Assembly: GCA_017546505.1 (NCBI GenBank)
Contig: JAFYWV010000052.1
Span: 1-58,850, forward strand
From: Bacteroidaceae bacterium
GTDB lineage: Bacteria; Bacteroidota; Bacteroidia; Bacteroidales; Bacteroidaceae
DNA: 58,850 bases
Direction of reading: 5' to 3'
Numbering within the stretch: position 1 is the stretch's first letter; each line of letters opens with the position of its first letter. The position numbers and the translations under genes were made by a program. This document shows positions 28,349 to 37,154 of this stretch, piece by piece. The notes below the pieces were generated by a model. That model saw only the letters and a program-made list of their open reading frames with translations. It did not search any database and was not told the origin of the DNA.

Positions 28349-29095
28349 ATGAAACGTTTTTTGCTGTCGCTTATAATTCCTCTGTTGCTCTCCTGCACAG
28401 AACAGGAGAGCAATGAGGAGTTCTGCCCATTGCTTATTGCACACGCCGGGGGCGCAGTAGACAGCTGTTTATATACAAATTCGCGCGAGGCGTTGGAGCT
28501 GGCCTTTGAAAAAGGATACCGTTTCGTTGAGCTCGACCTGCTTTTTACAAGTGACAGCGTTCTGGTTGCCGCCCATTCCTGGAGCAAATTCAACGAGATG
28601 ACAGGCTTTTCCCACAAGGGTGACACTGCACCGTCGTACAATGATTTTGCCAATAGAAAGATTTACGGCTGCTATACACCATTGAGTGCTGCTGATATCA
28701 ATGCCTTTTTTGAACAGAATGAAGAGTTGTTCCTTGTTACAGACAAGGTGTCCGACCCTGCGATTTTACATCACTATTTCCCGGGGCTCAAAAATAGAAT
28801 GGTGGTTGAGGCCTTCTCTTTCCGGCACTATTCTCAATTGAAAGACGAAGAATACTTTCGTGTCCTTTACTCCTGTATGGCAGAGGATTTGAATTCCACA
28901 CTCCTTAATTTGGATATAGCAGATGTTGAGTGGTTTGCGCTGCACACAACAGGTTTCGACAATTTTATGTTTAGAATATTCAATACATTCTGTAATTTTG
29001 ACATTGCGTTGTTTACTGTTGATGATATGAATGATATTCCCCAAAAGTACCGTAGCGCAGTGAAAATGGTGTATACAAATTATATCGAGCCGTAG
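28349..29095 (+). CDS. GDPD-like phosphodiesterase lipoprotein
   Basis: 248-residue lipoprotein (lipobox LLSC, Cys16) with a PI-PLC/GDPD-type TIM barrel. The catalytic first strand is LLIAHAGGAVDS, where GDPD enzymes have HRGG (here HAGG, with the usual Arg replaced), followed by YRFVELDLLFTSDSVLVAAH (metal Glu/Asp and His). It may cleave glycerophosphodiesters in the periplasm, but the HAGG change makes substrate uncertain. It is coupled to the M24 gene with a 2-nt gap. Confidence 0.75.
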   Translation: MKRFLLSLIIPLLLSCTEQESNEEFCPLLIAHAGGAVDSCLYTNSREALELAFEKGYRFVELDLLFTSDSVLVAAHSWSKFNEMTGFSHKGDTAPSYNDFANRKIYGCYTPLSAADINAFFEQNEELFLVTDKVSDPAILHHYFPGLKNRMVVEAFSFRHYSQLKDEEYFRVLYSCMAEDLNSTLLNLDIADVEWFALHTTGFDNFMFRIFNTFCNFDIALFTVDDMNDIPQKYRSAVKMVYTNYIEP

Positions 29096-29203
29096 TTTGC
29101 CACCTGCTCTTCTTCCATAACAAACGGTGGTTTGTCCTTTTTCGTGGTAAAATTTGTTTCTGTGGTTTTGATTTGATTAAATTTGTTTCAAAATCAATAC
29201 ACA

Positions 29204-30043
29204 ATGAAGTTCGTAAACGATATAGCCCACGTGCGTTTGCTCAAGATGGACAAAATAACACGTCCCAATGAACCTTTGCGTTTCAGAAATCTGGTACTTG
29301 TTTTCTGCAACGCCGGCGAGATTACTTTTGAGCTTAATTATACCTCATATACCTTGAAGGAGAATGGTTTTTTGATAATTACTCCGTTGGATATACTCAC
29401 ATTTGAAAAGAGCAGTGCCGATTACAGCAGCACCGTGCTTGTGTTGCCGTCTGAAACATTCGCGCCTATAATAAAGGATATAAACCTTTTGAATTTCAAA
29501 TACACCAAACAGTCTCCTGTCATTAATCTACAGGGTGAGTATCTTGCCTTGTACAAACAGATTTTGTCTACATTATGGCAAGTTAAAGAACTTGTTGCCG
29601 AGGATGAATTCGACAAGATTGCGAGCCTGCAAATATCTTCGCTTGCAGTGGTGCAACAGGACTACTATAGTAAATACATTGCAAAAAGAGATGGCGGGTT
29701 TGAGTATATACCGCGTAAAAAGGAGTTGTTTGGTAAATTCATTAAGCATCTTGTAGAGTCGCACCACCTGTCGCGTGAGGTGCTGTTCTATGCCAATGAG
29801 CTGGGCGTGAGCAGCGGCTACCTCAACGAGGTGTGCAACGAGGTGTCCGGTCACTCGGCAAAGGCAATCATTGACTCGGCTGTAACGGCAAGGCTCAAAT
29901 ATGAGCTCTCCTACACGGCAAAGAGCATACAGGAACTGGCCGATGATTACAACTTCCCAAGTCAATCCTATTTCACACGTTACTATAAGCGTATGACAGG
30001 GCTCACCCCAAGCGAATTCCGCAAAGAGAGGGCGATAAAGTAA
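29204..30043 (+). CDS. AraC-family transcription regulator
   Basis: 279 residues. The N-terminal cupin-like sensor region (about 1-150) lacks a diagnostic ligand motif; the C-terminal AraC DNA-binding domain (about 180-279) has two helix-turn-helix units, VLFYANELGVSSGYLNEV and SIQELADDYNFPSQSYFTRYYKRMTG in sections, ending TPSEFRKER. ATG 29204 is chosen over an in-frame start 21 nt upstream. It is a single gene; its target is not clear from context. Confidence 0.92.
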   Translation: MKFVNDIAHVRLLKMDKITRPNEPLRFRNLVLVFCNAGEITFELNYTSYTLKENGFLIITPLDILTFEKSSADYSSTVLVLPSETFAPIIKDINLLNFKYTKQSPVINLQGEYLALYKQILSTLWQVKELVAEDEFDKIASLQISSLAVVQQDYYSKYIAKRDGGFEYIPRKKELFGKFIKHLVESHHLSREVLFYANELGVSSGYLNEVCNEVSGHSAKAIIDSAVTARLKYELSYTAKSIQELADDYNFPSQSYFTRYYKRMTGLTPSEFRKERAIK

Positions 30044-30047
30044 GATG

Positions 30048-30082
30048 ATTGTTCCCTGTACTTCAAAAGCGCAGGGAACAAT
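30048..30082 (+). terminator. Hairpin after the AraC gene
   Basis: 11-bp perfect stem ATTGTTCCCTG / CAGGGAACAAT with a 13-nt loop, immediately after the AraC stop, followed by TCTTG. No long T-run. Confidence 0.6.
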
Positions 30083-30085
30083 TCT

Positions 30086-30112
30086 TGTAGGGGCAGCCCG
30101 GTGTATCTGCCA
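30086..30112 (-). repeat. TGTAGGGGCAG-type intergenic palindrome
   Basis: TGTAGGGGCAGCCCGGTGTA and the following TCTGCC are a diverged, inverted copy of the unit at 11105-11126. Confidence 0.5.
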
Positions 30113-30136
30113 GGCATTCTCTAAACTATCACGATT

Positions 30137-30735
30137 TTACTTTATCAATACCTTTTTACCATTTTTGATGTAAATTCCGTTTGTTGGGTTCTCTACAACG
30201 CGGCCGTTGAGGTCATAATAAATACTATTCCAATTTCCGTTTTCACCTTTCACATCGTCAATGCCTGTTGGAACTTCGGTTACAGAAACGGTGGCTGTAC
30301 AGTCTGAGGGCTTATAGGTCGTGCCATCCTGACGAGAAAGTACGGTGTTTGTAATCTTTATCTCAACATCACCAACGGCAATGTCATCGGCGGCCTTGAC
30401 GGTGATTAACAGCACATCGCCGCTCTCGCCATTGAAAGTGCCTTACTGTTCTGGGTTATGCACAACACGCGCAATGTCTCGCTGACAGGCTGAGTTTGTA
30501 TGCTGTAGGCTTTTTGTGATGTGCGGCTACCGTGCTTAATGGCTTTTACATCGTCAAACAAGTCTTCGTCGAAATATTCGGGTATCTCAAGACCCTCGGG
30601 GAGAGTAATGTCGAACTGCAACTGTGAGAAATTCTCACCCGGGTTCTCCATAAGAACAGGAATTTCTTTTGTCTTGCCCGGAGCAAAAACGGAACGCATA
30701 ATCTCCAATGCTTGTGACGCTGTTAGGTATTACTC
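30137..30735 (-). pseudogene. Remnant of a secreted protein (LRR scrap, cohesin-like part, sorting tail)
   Basis: Three broken pieces on the minus strand. At about 30735-30700 a twelve-codon scrap reads VIPNSVTSIGDYAF, an LRR_5 repeat as in BspA, in a frame preceded by a stop. From about 30700 to 30435 another frame continues with a cohesin/CnaB-like segment (APGKTKEIPVLMENPG, QLQFDITLPEGLEIP). Near 30430-30440 the frame shifts again (QNSKA, then FNGESGDVLLITV) and runs to 30137 with the tail GIYIKNGKKVLIK. No signal peptide or intact start exists. It is a decayed, probably recombinant surface-protein gene. Confidence 0.8.
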
Positions 30736-30862
30736 ACTGAAAAACTTGCATTTTACTCGTTTGCGATGTTTTTTTGCTCTATAAAAGAACTTGCGATATT
30801 AATTTAAACATCTTCTTTGTTTTATTAAACCTGTATGAAAGTGAAAGTTTCCAAAATTTTAC

Positions 30863-30870
30863 TACTTTTG
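30863..30870 (+). promoter_or_regulatory. Candidate -7 box upstream of the hlyIII-murB operon
   Basis: TACTTTTG followed by CGG, 176 nt before the hlyIII-like ATG. The -33 element is unclear, so the assignment is tentative. The rest of the 30736-31046 spacer shows no gene. Confidence 0.4.
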
Positions 30871-31046
30871 CGGTAAATAGCGAAAATATACTGCACTCGC
30901 TTTGAGAACAACCGGGCAACCTTGTTGTTTCTCGTCCGTTTACATATATTTTTGTCAAAACATAAATATTGCGGTTCTTTGTCCCAATATGTCATTTCCA
31001 ACCTTGTGTCGGAAATTCGGGATGTCCGCTTGAATTTTATTATACA

Positions 31047-31709
31047 ATGAGTGACGATATAAAAAAATACACGGTAGAAGAGGAGAAATGGAATGCCATC
31101 TCTCACTCGGTTGGTATTGTGGGCGGCTTGCTGGTGGGTGCACTGTTCATCAAAGAGGTTATTACTAGAGGTGGCGATGGCTGGGCGCTGGCAAGTGTGT
31201 TGCTGTATATGTTCGGGATGCTGTCGTCCTATACATTCTCGACACTTTATCACGCCTGTTCGCCCGAGAATAAATGGCGCAAGACACTGCGTAAACTCGA
31301 CCACTCGGCAATCTATTGGCACATTGCGGGTAGCTATTCCCCAATTACGCTCATAGCTATGCGTGACGTTGGCTATTGGGGATGGGGTATCTTCGCTTTC
31401 TGTTGGCTATGTGCCATTGTGGGAACATCGTTGAGCCTGTATAGCCTAAAGAAACATAATAAACTGGAAACAGTTTGCTATGTTCTTATGGGGTTGACAA
31501 TTGTTGTCGCAATGAAACAGTTCTTTAATGCTGTGCCGCTCTCTGTCTTTCTGTGGGTAGTGGGCGAGGGTGTAGCATACATCACAGGTGCTGTGTTCTA
31601 CAGTTTCCATAAAGTGAAGTACATTCACACGGTGTTCCACTTTTTTGTGTTGCTGGGTTCTGTGTGTCATATTATTGCAACCTGGTATGTAATAAGCGGA
31701 ATGTTATGA
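31047..31709 (+). CDS. Hemolysin III / PAQR-family membrane protein
   Basis: 220-residue inner-membrane protein with seven hydrophobic segments. Family hallmarks are ISHSVGIVGG, the metal-binding TLYHACSPE...LDHSAIYWHIAGSYSPI (quoted in parts) and the C-terminal HTVFHFFVLLGSVCHI with two His ligands. PAQR proteins bind zinc and some are ceramidase-like; bacterial roles concern membrane homeostasis and are poorly known. ATG 31047 is chosen because the longer frame from 30969 adds non-family residues. The stop overlaps the murB start as ATGA. Confidence 0.88.
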   Translation: MSDDIKKYTVEEEKWNAISHSVGIVGGLLVGALFIKEVITRGGDGWALASVLLYMFGMLSSYTFSTLYHACSPENKWRKTLRKLDHSAIYWHIAGSYSPITLIAMRDVGYWGWGIFAFCWLCAIVGTSLSLYSLKKHNKLETVCYVLMGLTIVVAMKQFFNAVPLSVFLWVVGEGVAYITGAVFYSFHKVKYIHTVFHFFVLLGSVCHIIATWYVISGML

Positions 31710-32716
31710 TAAAACAGTTTGATGCATATTCGCTACTGAACCGCAATACCTTTGGTATAGAGGCAAAGGCTGCGCGTTTTGTCGAGTTTTCTTCGACTGA
31801 TGCTTTGCGCGCTTTTTTGGGTACGGGCTTTGCCGGTGAGTCGCTTGTCATTGGCGGCGGTAGTAATCTGTTGTTTGTCGGTGATTTTGATGGCACAGTC
31901 TTCCATTCGGCAATAACGGATATTGAAATAGTTGAAGAAACGGCAACCGATGTGCTGTTGCGCGTTGGCAGCGGTGTCAATTGGGATGACCTTGTGGCTT
32001 ATACGGTTGAAAAAGGGTGGTATGGGCTCGAAAATCTTTCACTCATTCCCGGCGAGGTGGGTGCAAGTGCTGTGCAGAATGTGGGAGCGTATGGAGTGGA
32101 GGCCGGCGACCTCATTGAAAAGGTCGAGACAATACGTATTGCCGATGTCGCTGCTTGCTTGTTTACAAAGATTGATTGTGATTTTGCCTATCGCCACAGC
32201 ATTTTCAAGGATGCCGAGAAAGGCAAACACATTGTCACATACGTGACATACAGGCTAAAGAAAGCAGCCGATTTCAAACTCTCATACGGAAATCTCAAGG
32301 ATAAGGTTGATGAACTTGGTGGGGCAACACTTGCCAATGTGCGCCGTGCCGTATGTGAGATACGCGAAGCAAAGCTTCCCAATCCTGCCGAGATTGGCAG
32401 TGCCGGCAGTTTCTTTATGAATCCTGTTGTGACTGCCGAAAAAGCAGCGCAATTGAAAGATGAATATCCTGCAATGCCGCAATATCAGCTCTCCGATGGC
32501 AATGTAAAACTTTCTGCCGGTTGGCTCATTGAGCAGTGCGGATGGAAGCAGACTCCGCATTCCCACGTTGGGGTTTATAAACACCAGGCTCTGGTGGTCG
32601 TGAATCTTGGTGGTGCAACGGGAAATGAGGTGCTTGATTTTGCATCGGCAGTAGTGGATTCGGTAAAAGAAAAATTCGGTGTATGTCTCAATATGGAGGT
32701 TAATGTGATAGGCTGA
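31706..32716 (+). CDS. murB: UDP-N-acetylenolpyruvoylglucosamine reductase
   Basis: FAD-dependent enzyme that reduces UDP-GlcNAc-enolpyruvate to UDP-MurNAc, the second step of peptidoglycan precursor synthesis. It has 336 residues, the E. coli (type I) layout with a Tyr-loop. FAD-binding IGGGSNLLFVGDF and IPGEVGASAVQNVGAYGVE are intact, and the catalytic Ser lies in GSAGSFFMNPV. The start at 31706 gives a 4-nt overlap with the upstream gene, and its stop overlaps the next start as TGATG, so three genes are translationally coupled. Confidence 0.96.
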   Translation: MIKQFDAYSLLNRNTFGIEAKAARFVEFSSTDALRAFLGTGFAGESLVIGGGSNLLFVGDFDGTVFHSAITDIEIVEETATDVLLRVGSGVNWDDLVAYTVEKGWYGLENLSLIPGEVGASAVQNVGAYGVEAGDLIEKVETIRIADVAACLFTKIDCDFAYRHSIFKDAEKGKHIVTYVTYRLKKAADFKLSYGNLKDKVDELGGATLANVRRAVCEIREAKLPNPAEIGSAGSFFMNPVVTAEKAAQLKDEYPAMPQYQLSDGNVKLSAGWLIEQCGWKQTPHSHVGVYKHQALVVVNLGGATGNEVLDFASAVVDSVKEKFGVCLNMEVNVIG

Positions 32717-33477
32717 TGAAACTCACTTTTTTAGGAACAGGAACGTCTACCGGTGTGCCCGAACTTGGGTGCAAGTGCGAGGTGTGTACTTCGGACGACC
32801 CGCGTGATGCACGCTTGCGCTCCTCTGCATTGCTCACCGTGGACAGCACAAATATCCTCATTGACTGTGGTCCCGATTTCCGTGCACAGATGCTACGTGC
32901 CAATGTCGCACATCTCGATGCTCTTGTGCTCACTCATAAACACTATGACCATACTGCAGGAATTGATGACCTGCGCCCCTATACAACGTTCCGCCGTTTC
33001 CCAATCTATGCCAATGATGATACCTCTGAACAGGTGCGCTCTATGTTTCCTTATTGCTTCAGCGAGGTGAAATATCCCGGCGTGCCAAACATCGAGTTAT
33101 GCTCCATTGAGGATATGAAGCCTTTCACTGTGGGAGGTGTTGATGTTGTGCCTGTAAGAGTGTTGCACGGAAAACTGCCCATTGTGGGCTATCGTTTTGG
33201 TCGGTTGGCGTACATAACGGATATGAGCCGCATTGAGCCTGCCGAGCTTGAAAAACTGAAAGGGGTAGAGGTGCTTGTTGTGAATGCGCTGCGTTATTCT
33301 AAGCCACACCCTACTCACCAGACAGTGCTGGAGGCTCTGCGCCTGGTTGATTATCTTTCGCCACGTGAAACCTATTTCACACATTTGATGCATCACATAG
33401 GCTTGCACGCAAAGATTGAGAAATGTTTGCCGCAGGGTGTGCATTTTGCATACGATGGATTGGCGGTTGAGGTGTGA
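32716..33477 (+). CDS. PhnP-like MBL-fold phosphodiesterase
   Basis: 253-residue metallo-beta-lactamase-fold hydrolase. The N-terminus FLGTGTSTGVPELGCKCEVC with its CxC, and the metal motif THKHYDHTAG, are typical of the PhnP branch, which cleaves cyclic ribose phosphates; later His/Asp ligands are in ITDMSRI and HLMHHIGLH. No phosphonate genes are nearby, so the true substrate may be a general cyclic nucleotide or lipoate-related diester. It is the third, overlapping gene of the hlyIII-murB unit. Confidence 0.85.
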   Translation: MKLTFLGTGTSTGVPELGCKCEVCTSDDPRDARLRSSALLTVDSTNILIDCGPDFRAQMLRANVAHLDALVLTHKHYDHTAGIDDLRPYTTFRRFPIYANDDTSEQVRSMFPYCFSEVKYPGVPNIELCSIEDMKPFTVGGVDVVPVRVLHGKLPIVGYRFGRLAYITDMSRIEPAELEKLKGVEVLVVNALRYSKPHPTHQTVLEALRLVDYLSPRETYFTHLMHHIGLHAKIEKCLPQGVHFAYDGLAVEV

Positions 33478-33500
33478 GAGCTCTATTGTACGTATAAAAA

Positions 33501-33538
33501 AAATAATGACGCTTGGCAATCGCCAAGCGTCATTATTT
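33501..33538. terminator. Bidirectional terminator
   Basis: 17-bp perfect stem AAATAATGACGCTTGGC / GCCAAGCGTCATTATTT around a 4-nt AATC loop. It sits between converging genes and can end both. Confidence 0.92.
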
Positions 33539-33560
33539 TAATTGAATATTCTGCTTTCAA

Positions 33561-33758
33561 TTACTTGAGAGCGAAGATCTCCTCCTCACCTGCAACGCAA
33601 GAGAAGATTTTATCCTCACGGAGCAACCAACCCAAACCAAGGTACAACTCCTTCTCTTTCAACTTTGTCTTAGACTTAACCTCCTTAAGTGTAAGACCCT
33701 CTGTCTCGTTCAAAGCAGTCCAGATGCGGCCTGCAAATGCACCAGCATTCTCAATCAT
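33561..33758 (-). CDS. Winged-helix protein (DUF2582-like)
   Basis: 65-residue winged helix-turn-helix protein with the pattern AGRIWTALNETEGLTLKEVKSK, then ELYLGLGWLLREDKIF. It matches the short wHTH_10/DUF2582 family found across Bacteroidetes, thought to bind DNA; no target is known. A strong promoter (TTTG, 19 nt, TACCTTTG on the minus strand, 33863-33893) lies about 105 nt upstream, leaving a long leader for such a small gene. Confidence 0.85.
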   Translation of the reverse strand: MIENAGAFAGRIWTALNETEGLTLKEVKSKTKLKEKELYLGLGWLLREDKIFSCVAGEEEIFALK

Positions 33759-33862
33759 AGTTCTTTAGTATTATAAATTAATATTAAGTTTCTGTTGAAA
33801 TCGTAACAGCTTTTGTCATAGCATATTAAATGATTGACAGGCTGTTTTTTTAATTTCGGGTG

Positions 33863-33893
33863 CAAAGGTACTGCTTTTTTTTTATATGACAAA
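33863..33893 (-). promoter_or_regulatory. Promoter of the winged-helix gene
   Basis: Minus strand TTTG at 33893-33890, 19 nt, TACCTTTG at 33870-33863. Confidence 0.75.
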
Positions 33894-33938
33894 CAAAAAG
33901 TTGGTGATTTTCAATGATGTTTGCCATTTTATCATAGT

Positions 33939-34403
33939 TTATTGCTCCTTTTTGTTGCTTTTGAGGTATTCGCACCAAATTCTTGCAGCCTCTTCAACCA
34001 TTTTTACGCAAGGACGTTTCTTGTAGTATTCGCCATTGCGTGCATCGGGTGTTGTTGGAGTAGGGGCGTTCTTCGCCAACCCCAGCAGTTCTGCGCAGAT
34101 GAGCGAACCATTGCGCTTGCGGAATTCCTCGGCAAGCTGTTGTACAACCTTGTAATTTGCCTCCTTGCCTTCGGGGTTGCGTTCTTCGGTGCATCCTGTC
34201 TCGAGCCCGGCTACAAGGAACAGACCACACGCAGCACCACAGGTCTGGCGCATACGGCCAATTCCGCCACCAAACGATGCAGCCATCTTCAGTGCTTGCT
34301 CTTGTGTGAAACCGTACATATCGGCAAACGCTGCAACAACCGACTGGCTGCAGTTGTAACCCTCCTTGAACAGAGCTACTGCTTTTTCTATTCTTTCTTC
34401 CAT
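33939..34403 (-). CDS. C-GCAxxG-C-C family putative redox protein
   Basis: 154-residue cytoplasmic protein with the family pattern: Cys in GYNCSQSVV, then TCGAACGLFLVAGL (the GCAxxG core is CGAACG), Cys in LETGCTE, and late cysteines in LICAEL, RPCVKM and IWCEY. Members are proposed to bind a cofactor or act in redox chemistry, without firm proof. It is a single gene between the winged-helix and M3 peptidase genes. Confidence 0.85.
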   Translation of the reverse strand: MEERIEKAVALFKEGYNCSQSVVAAFADMYGFTQEQALKMAASFGGGIGRMRQTCGAACGLFLVAGLETGCTEERNPEGKEANYKVVQQLAEEFRKRNGSLICAELLGLAKNAPTPTTPDARNGEYYKKRPCVKMVEEAARIWCEYLKSNKKEQ

Positions 34404-34423
34404 ATTATCTTGGTTTTATTCAT

Positions 34424-34451
34424 TTGCAGCCCACAATATTGTGGGCTGCAA
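34424..34451 (-). terminator. 28-nt perfect palindrome after the first M3 peptidase gene
   Basis: TTGCAGCCCACAAT and its exact complement abut. It lies 12 nt beyond the peptidase stop on the minus strand; the following T-run is weak. Confidence 0.55.
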
Positions 34452-34462
34452 TTATGTTATTA

Positions 34463-36547
34463 TCAAATGAGTCCTCTTGCACGGAGCAATGCATCGGGGT
34501 TGGGCTCGGCTCCGCGGAAACGGCGGTACTCGCGCATCGGGTCCTTGCTGCCGCCCATTTCAATAAGCTGCTTGAAACTTGCAGCCGTCTCGGCATCAAA
34601 GATGCCTTTTTCAAGGAACAGCTCGAATGCATCGCAGTCGAGTACCTCGGCCCAAAGATAAGCGTAATAGCCAACCTCGTATCCACCGCTGAACACGTGG
34701 GCAAAGTTTGTGCTGCGATAGCGGTACTCAATTTCGGGAATGAAACCAAGTTCCTTGCGCAGCTCATTCTCATACTCGTTGCAGTCAAAGTCTGTGTAAT
34801 CTTCGATAAGGTGCATCTTCATATCAAGCAGGGCTGCAGCAACAAGTTCTGTTGTCTCGAATCCCAGGTTGAAGTGTGAACTCTTCTGCATCTTTTCGAT
34901 GAGCTCGGCGGGGATGGACTCGCCGGTGATGTAGTGCTTTGCAAATGTTGGCATAACATCGGGGTGTATTGACCACTTCTCGTTTATCTGTGAGAAGAGC
35001 TCGACAAAGTCGTGCTTTACGTTTGTACCGCTCACGCTGGGGTAGTGTGTCTGTGTGAGCAGGCCGTGCAGCGCGTGACCGAACTCGTGGAACAGCGTGC
35101 GTGTCTCGTCAATGTTCAACAATGCAGGAGTGTTGCCCTGTGGTGCTGTGAAGTTGCACACGTTCACAATCATTGGGCGCACATTCTCGCCACCAATGTT
35201 TCTCTGGTTCACAAAGTTTGTCATCCAGGCACCCTGGCGCTTTGATGCACGTGGGAAAAAGTCGGTGTAGAAGATTCCCAAATGCTCGCCATTATTGTCT
35301 AATACCTCGTATGTCTCGACGCCTTCGTAATATACAGGAATGTCGCTGCGTTTCACAAAACGGATGTTGTAGAGCTTGCTTGCGCAGTCGAACGCGCCCT
35401 GCAACACATTCTCAATTCTGAAATATGGCTTGATGGTCTCGTCATTGAGGGCATACTTCTCCTTGCGTAGCTTCTCGGTGTAGTAGAACCAGTCCCAGCC
35501 CTCAATCTTAATGTCGGCACCCTCGCGGTCGGCAATCTTCTGAAGCTCGGCTCTCTCCTCGGCTGCACGCTTGACTGCTGGTTCCCAAATGTTCATCATC
35601 AGCCCCAGTGCAGCCTCGGGTGTCTTTGCCATCTTCTCGTCAAGCACAAAGTGCGCGTATGTCTCAAAACCAAGCAATTTGGCTTTCTGTTGGCGCAGTG
35701 TGAGTATCTCCTTAATCACTCCTTTGTTGTCGTTGCTGTCGTTGTTGTCGCCACGACCGTAGTATGCCTTGTACACCTTCTCGCGCAGCTCGCGGTTGTC
35801 GGCATACTGCAGGAATGGGATGCAGCTTGGCTTGTCAAGGGTGAACACCCAAGTGCCGTCGTCGCTCTTTGCAGCCTCAATGACATCCTGTGGCAAGCCC
35901 TTGAGGTCGGCTTCGTCTGTAATCACAAGCTTGAATGCTTTGTTGTCGGCAAGCAGGTTGTTGCCGAACTTTATTGCAGCCAGGCCAAGCTTTGTGTCAA
36001 TGTCGAGCAGTGTGGCCTTGTCGGCTTCGTTGAGCAATGCACCGCCACGCACAAAACTCTTGTAGTAGTTCTCGAGCACAATGCTCTGCTCTTCATTGAG
36101 GCCAAGAGTCTCTTTCTTGTTATACAGTGTGCTGATGCGGTTGAACAGTGTGTCGTTCATATATATGTAACCGCTCAGTTCAGTCATTTTTGGCACAACG
36201 TAGTTCTCAATCTCTGTTGTTGCCTCGCTGTTGTCGCTCTCGTTGAGTGTGAAGAAGATTGTCGATACCTTGTCGAGTGTCTTTCCGCTCAACTCCAATG
36301 CGTCGATTGTGTTGGCAAATGTAGGCTCGTCGGTGTTCTCTATGATAGCCTTGATGTCGGCACGTTTCTCGGCAAAACCGCAGTCAAATGCGGCTTTGTA
36401 GTCCTCGACCTTGAATGTGGGGAATTCTGGTGCCCCGAATGGTGCCTTGCTCTCTTTGAGGATGCTGTTCTCCTCTTTGTTCTGTGAACACGAAATGGCT
36501 GTCAGCATAATCGATAGTGTAAAAAGTGAATAAAAGATTTTTTTCAT
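34463..36547 (-). CDS. M3-family peptidyl-dipeptidase lipoprotein (copy 1)
   Basis: 694-residue zinc metallopeptidase of the Dcp/oligopeptidase A type. Lipoprotein signal with lipobox AISC, then the long helical domain and the catalytic FHEFGHALHGLL (HEXXH at 487-491). Downstream, LVAAALLDM and GYYAYLWAEVLDCDAF are family signatures. It probably trims peptides in the periplasm. ATG 36547 is selected because the longer frame lacks a signal peptide. A TATCTTCG -7 box lies at 36590-36597 on the minus strand. A paralogue lies about 3 kb away at 39624-41726. Confidence 0.93.
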   Translation of the reverse strand: MKKIFYSLFTLSIMLTAISCSQNKEENSILKESKAPFGAPEFPTFKVEDYKAAFDCGFAEKRADIKAIIENTDEPTFANTIDALELSGKTLDKVSTIFFTLNESDNSEATTEIENYVVPKMTELSGYIYMNDTLFNRISTLYNKKETLGLNEEQSIVLENYYKSFVRGGALLNEADKATLLDIDTKLGLAAIKFGNNLLADNKAFKLVITDEADLKGLPQDVIEAAKSDDGTWVFTLDKPSCIPFLQYADNRELREKVYKAYYGRGDNNDSNDNKGVIKEILTLRQQKAKLLGFETYAHFVLDEKMAKTPEAALGLMMNIWEPAVKRAAEERAELQKIADREGADIKIEGWDWFYYTEKLRKEKYALNDETIKPYFRIENVLQGAFDCASKLYNIRFVKRSDIPVYYEGVETYEVLDNNGEHLGIFYTDFFPRASKRQGAWMTNFVNQRNIGGENVRPMIVNVCNFTAPQGNTPALLNIDETRTLFHEFGHALHGLLTQTHYPSVSGTNVKHDFVELFSQINEKWSIHPDVMPTFAKHYITGESIPAELIEKMQKSSHFNLGFETTELVAAALLDMKMHLIEDYTDFDCNEYENELRKELGFIPEIEYRYRSTNFAHVFSGGYEVGYYAYLWAEVLDCDAFELFLEKGIFDAETAASFKQLIEMGGSKDPMREYRRFRGAEPNPDALLRARGLI

Positions 36548-36589
36548 CGTGTTTATTTGTTTTGTGTTATTGTTTGCAATGTTTCCCCG

Positions 36590-36597
36590 CGAAGATA
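36590..36597 (-). promoter_or_regulatory. -7 box of the M3 peptidase gene
   Basis: Minus strand TATCTTCG, between the Hsp20 terminator and the peptidase ATG. The same TATCTTCG variant occurs in the duplicated RNA elements at 48-49.6 kb. Confidence 0.55.
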
Positions 36598-36599
36598 GT

Positions 36600-36631
36600 A
36601 AAAAAAACAGCGGTGTGCAATAGCACACCGC
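36600..36631 (-). terminator. Hsp20 terminator
   Basis: 9-bp stem GCGGTGTGC / GCACACCGC with a small loop; on the minus strand it is followed by about eight T. It is just after the Hsp20 stop. Confidence 0.85.
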
Positions 36632-36638
36632 CTGTATG

Positions 36639-37154
36639 TCACTCAATGGCAATCATTCTATTCACCTTATGCTCGTCGCTATGAGCCTTCTTTGGGATGT
36701 CAATGTGCAGAACGCCGTGCTTCACCTTTGCCTCAATCTTGTCGGTGTCGGCATCGTCGGGCAGGATAAGTGTCTGCTGGAACTTTGTATATGAGAACTC
36801 GCGGCGCAAGAAACGCCCCTGCTCGTGCTTCCTCTCCTCTTTTTTCTCATCGCATTTGTCGTCACACTTCTTGTCCTCTTTGCACTTGTCGTCTTTGCAC
36901 TCGCCGTTCTCCTTGCAGCAGTTGCAGTTCTTCTCCATTGTTATGGTGAGGTCGTTCTCGCTGTCGATGTGAATCTTGAAATCGTCCTTGCACATACCGG
37001 CTGCTGCAACCTCAACCTTGTACTCCTTCTCGGTCTCAAAGACGTTGATTGCCGGCGCTGTTGAACTGTTGCGCATAAGGATGTCGCTGTTGAAAAAATC
37101 GTTGAAGATACTTGGTAACCACTGTTGTCTCTCTCGTTTCATTAACGTACTCAT
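36639..37154 (-). CDS. Small heat-shock protein (Hsp20) with a Cys/Lys-rich insert
   Basis: 171-residue alpha-crystallin-type chaperone that holds unfolding proteins. The N-terminal part (QQWLPSIFNDFF) and the ACD strands (VEVAAAGMCKDDFKIHID, FLRREFSYTKFQQTLILP, VKHGVLHIDIPKK) are normal. Between strands, at about 76-108, is an insert of roughly 30 residues rich in Cys, Lys, Asp and Glu with seven cysteines (77, 79, 80, 86, 91, 97, 101). In usual Bacteroidetes Hsp20 this loop is short. The insert could bind metal or act as a redox switch (inference). A structured RNA candidate lies 30 nt upstream. Confidence 0.9.
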   Translation of the reverse strand: MSTLMKRERQQWLPSIFNDFFNSDILMRNSSTAPAINVFETEKEYKVEVAAAGMCKDDFKIHIDSENDLTITMEKNCNCCKENGECKDDKCKEDKKCDDKCDEKKEERKHEQGRFLRREFSYTKFQQTLILPDDADTDKIEAKVKHGVLHIDIPKKAHSDEHKVNRMIAIE

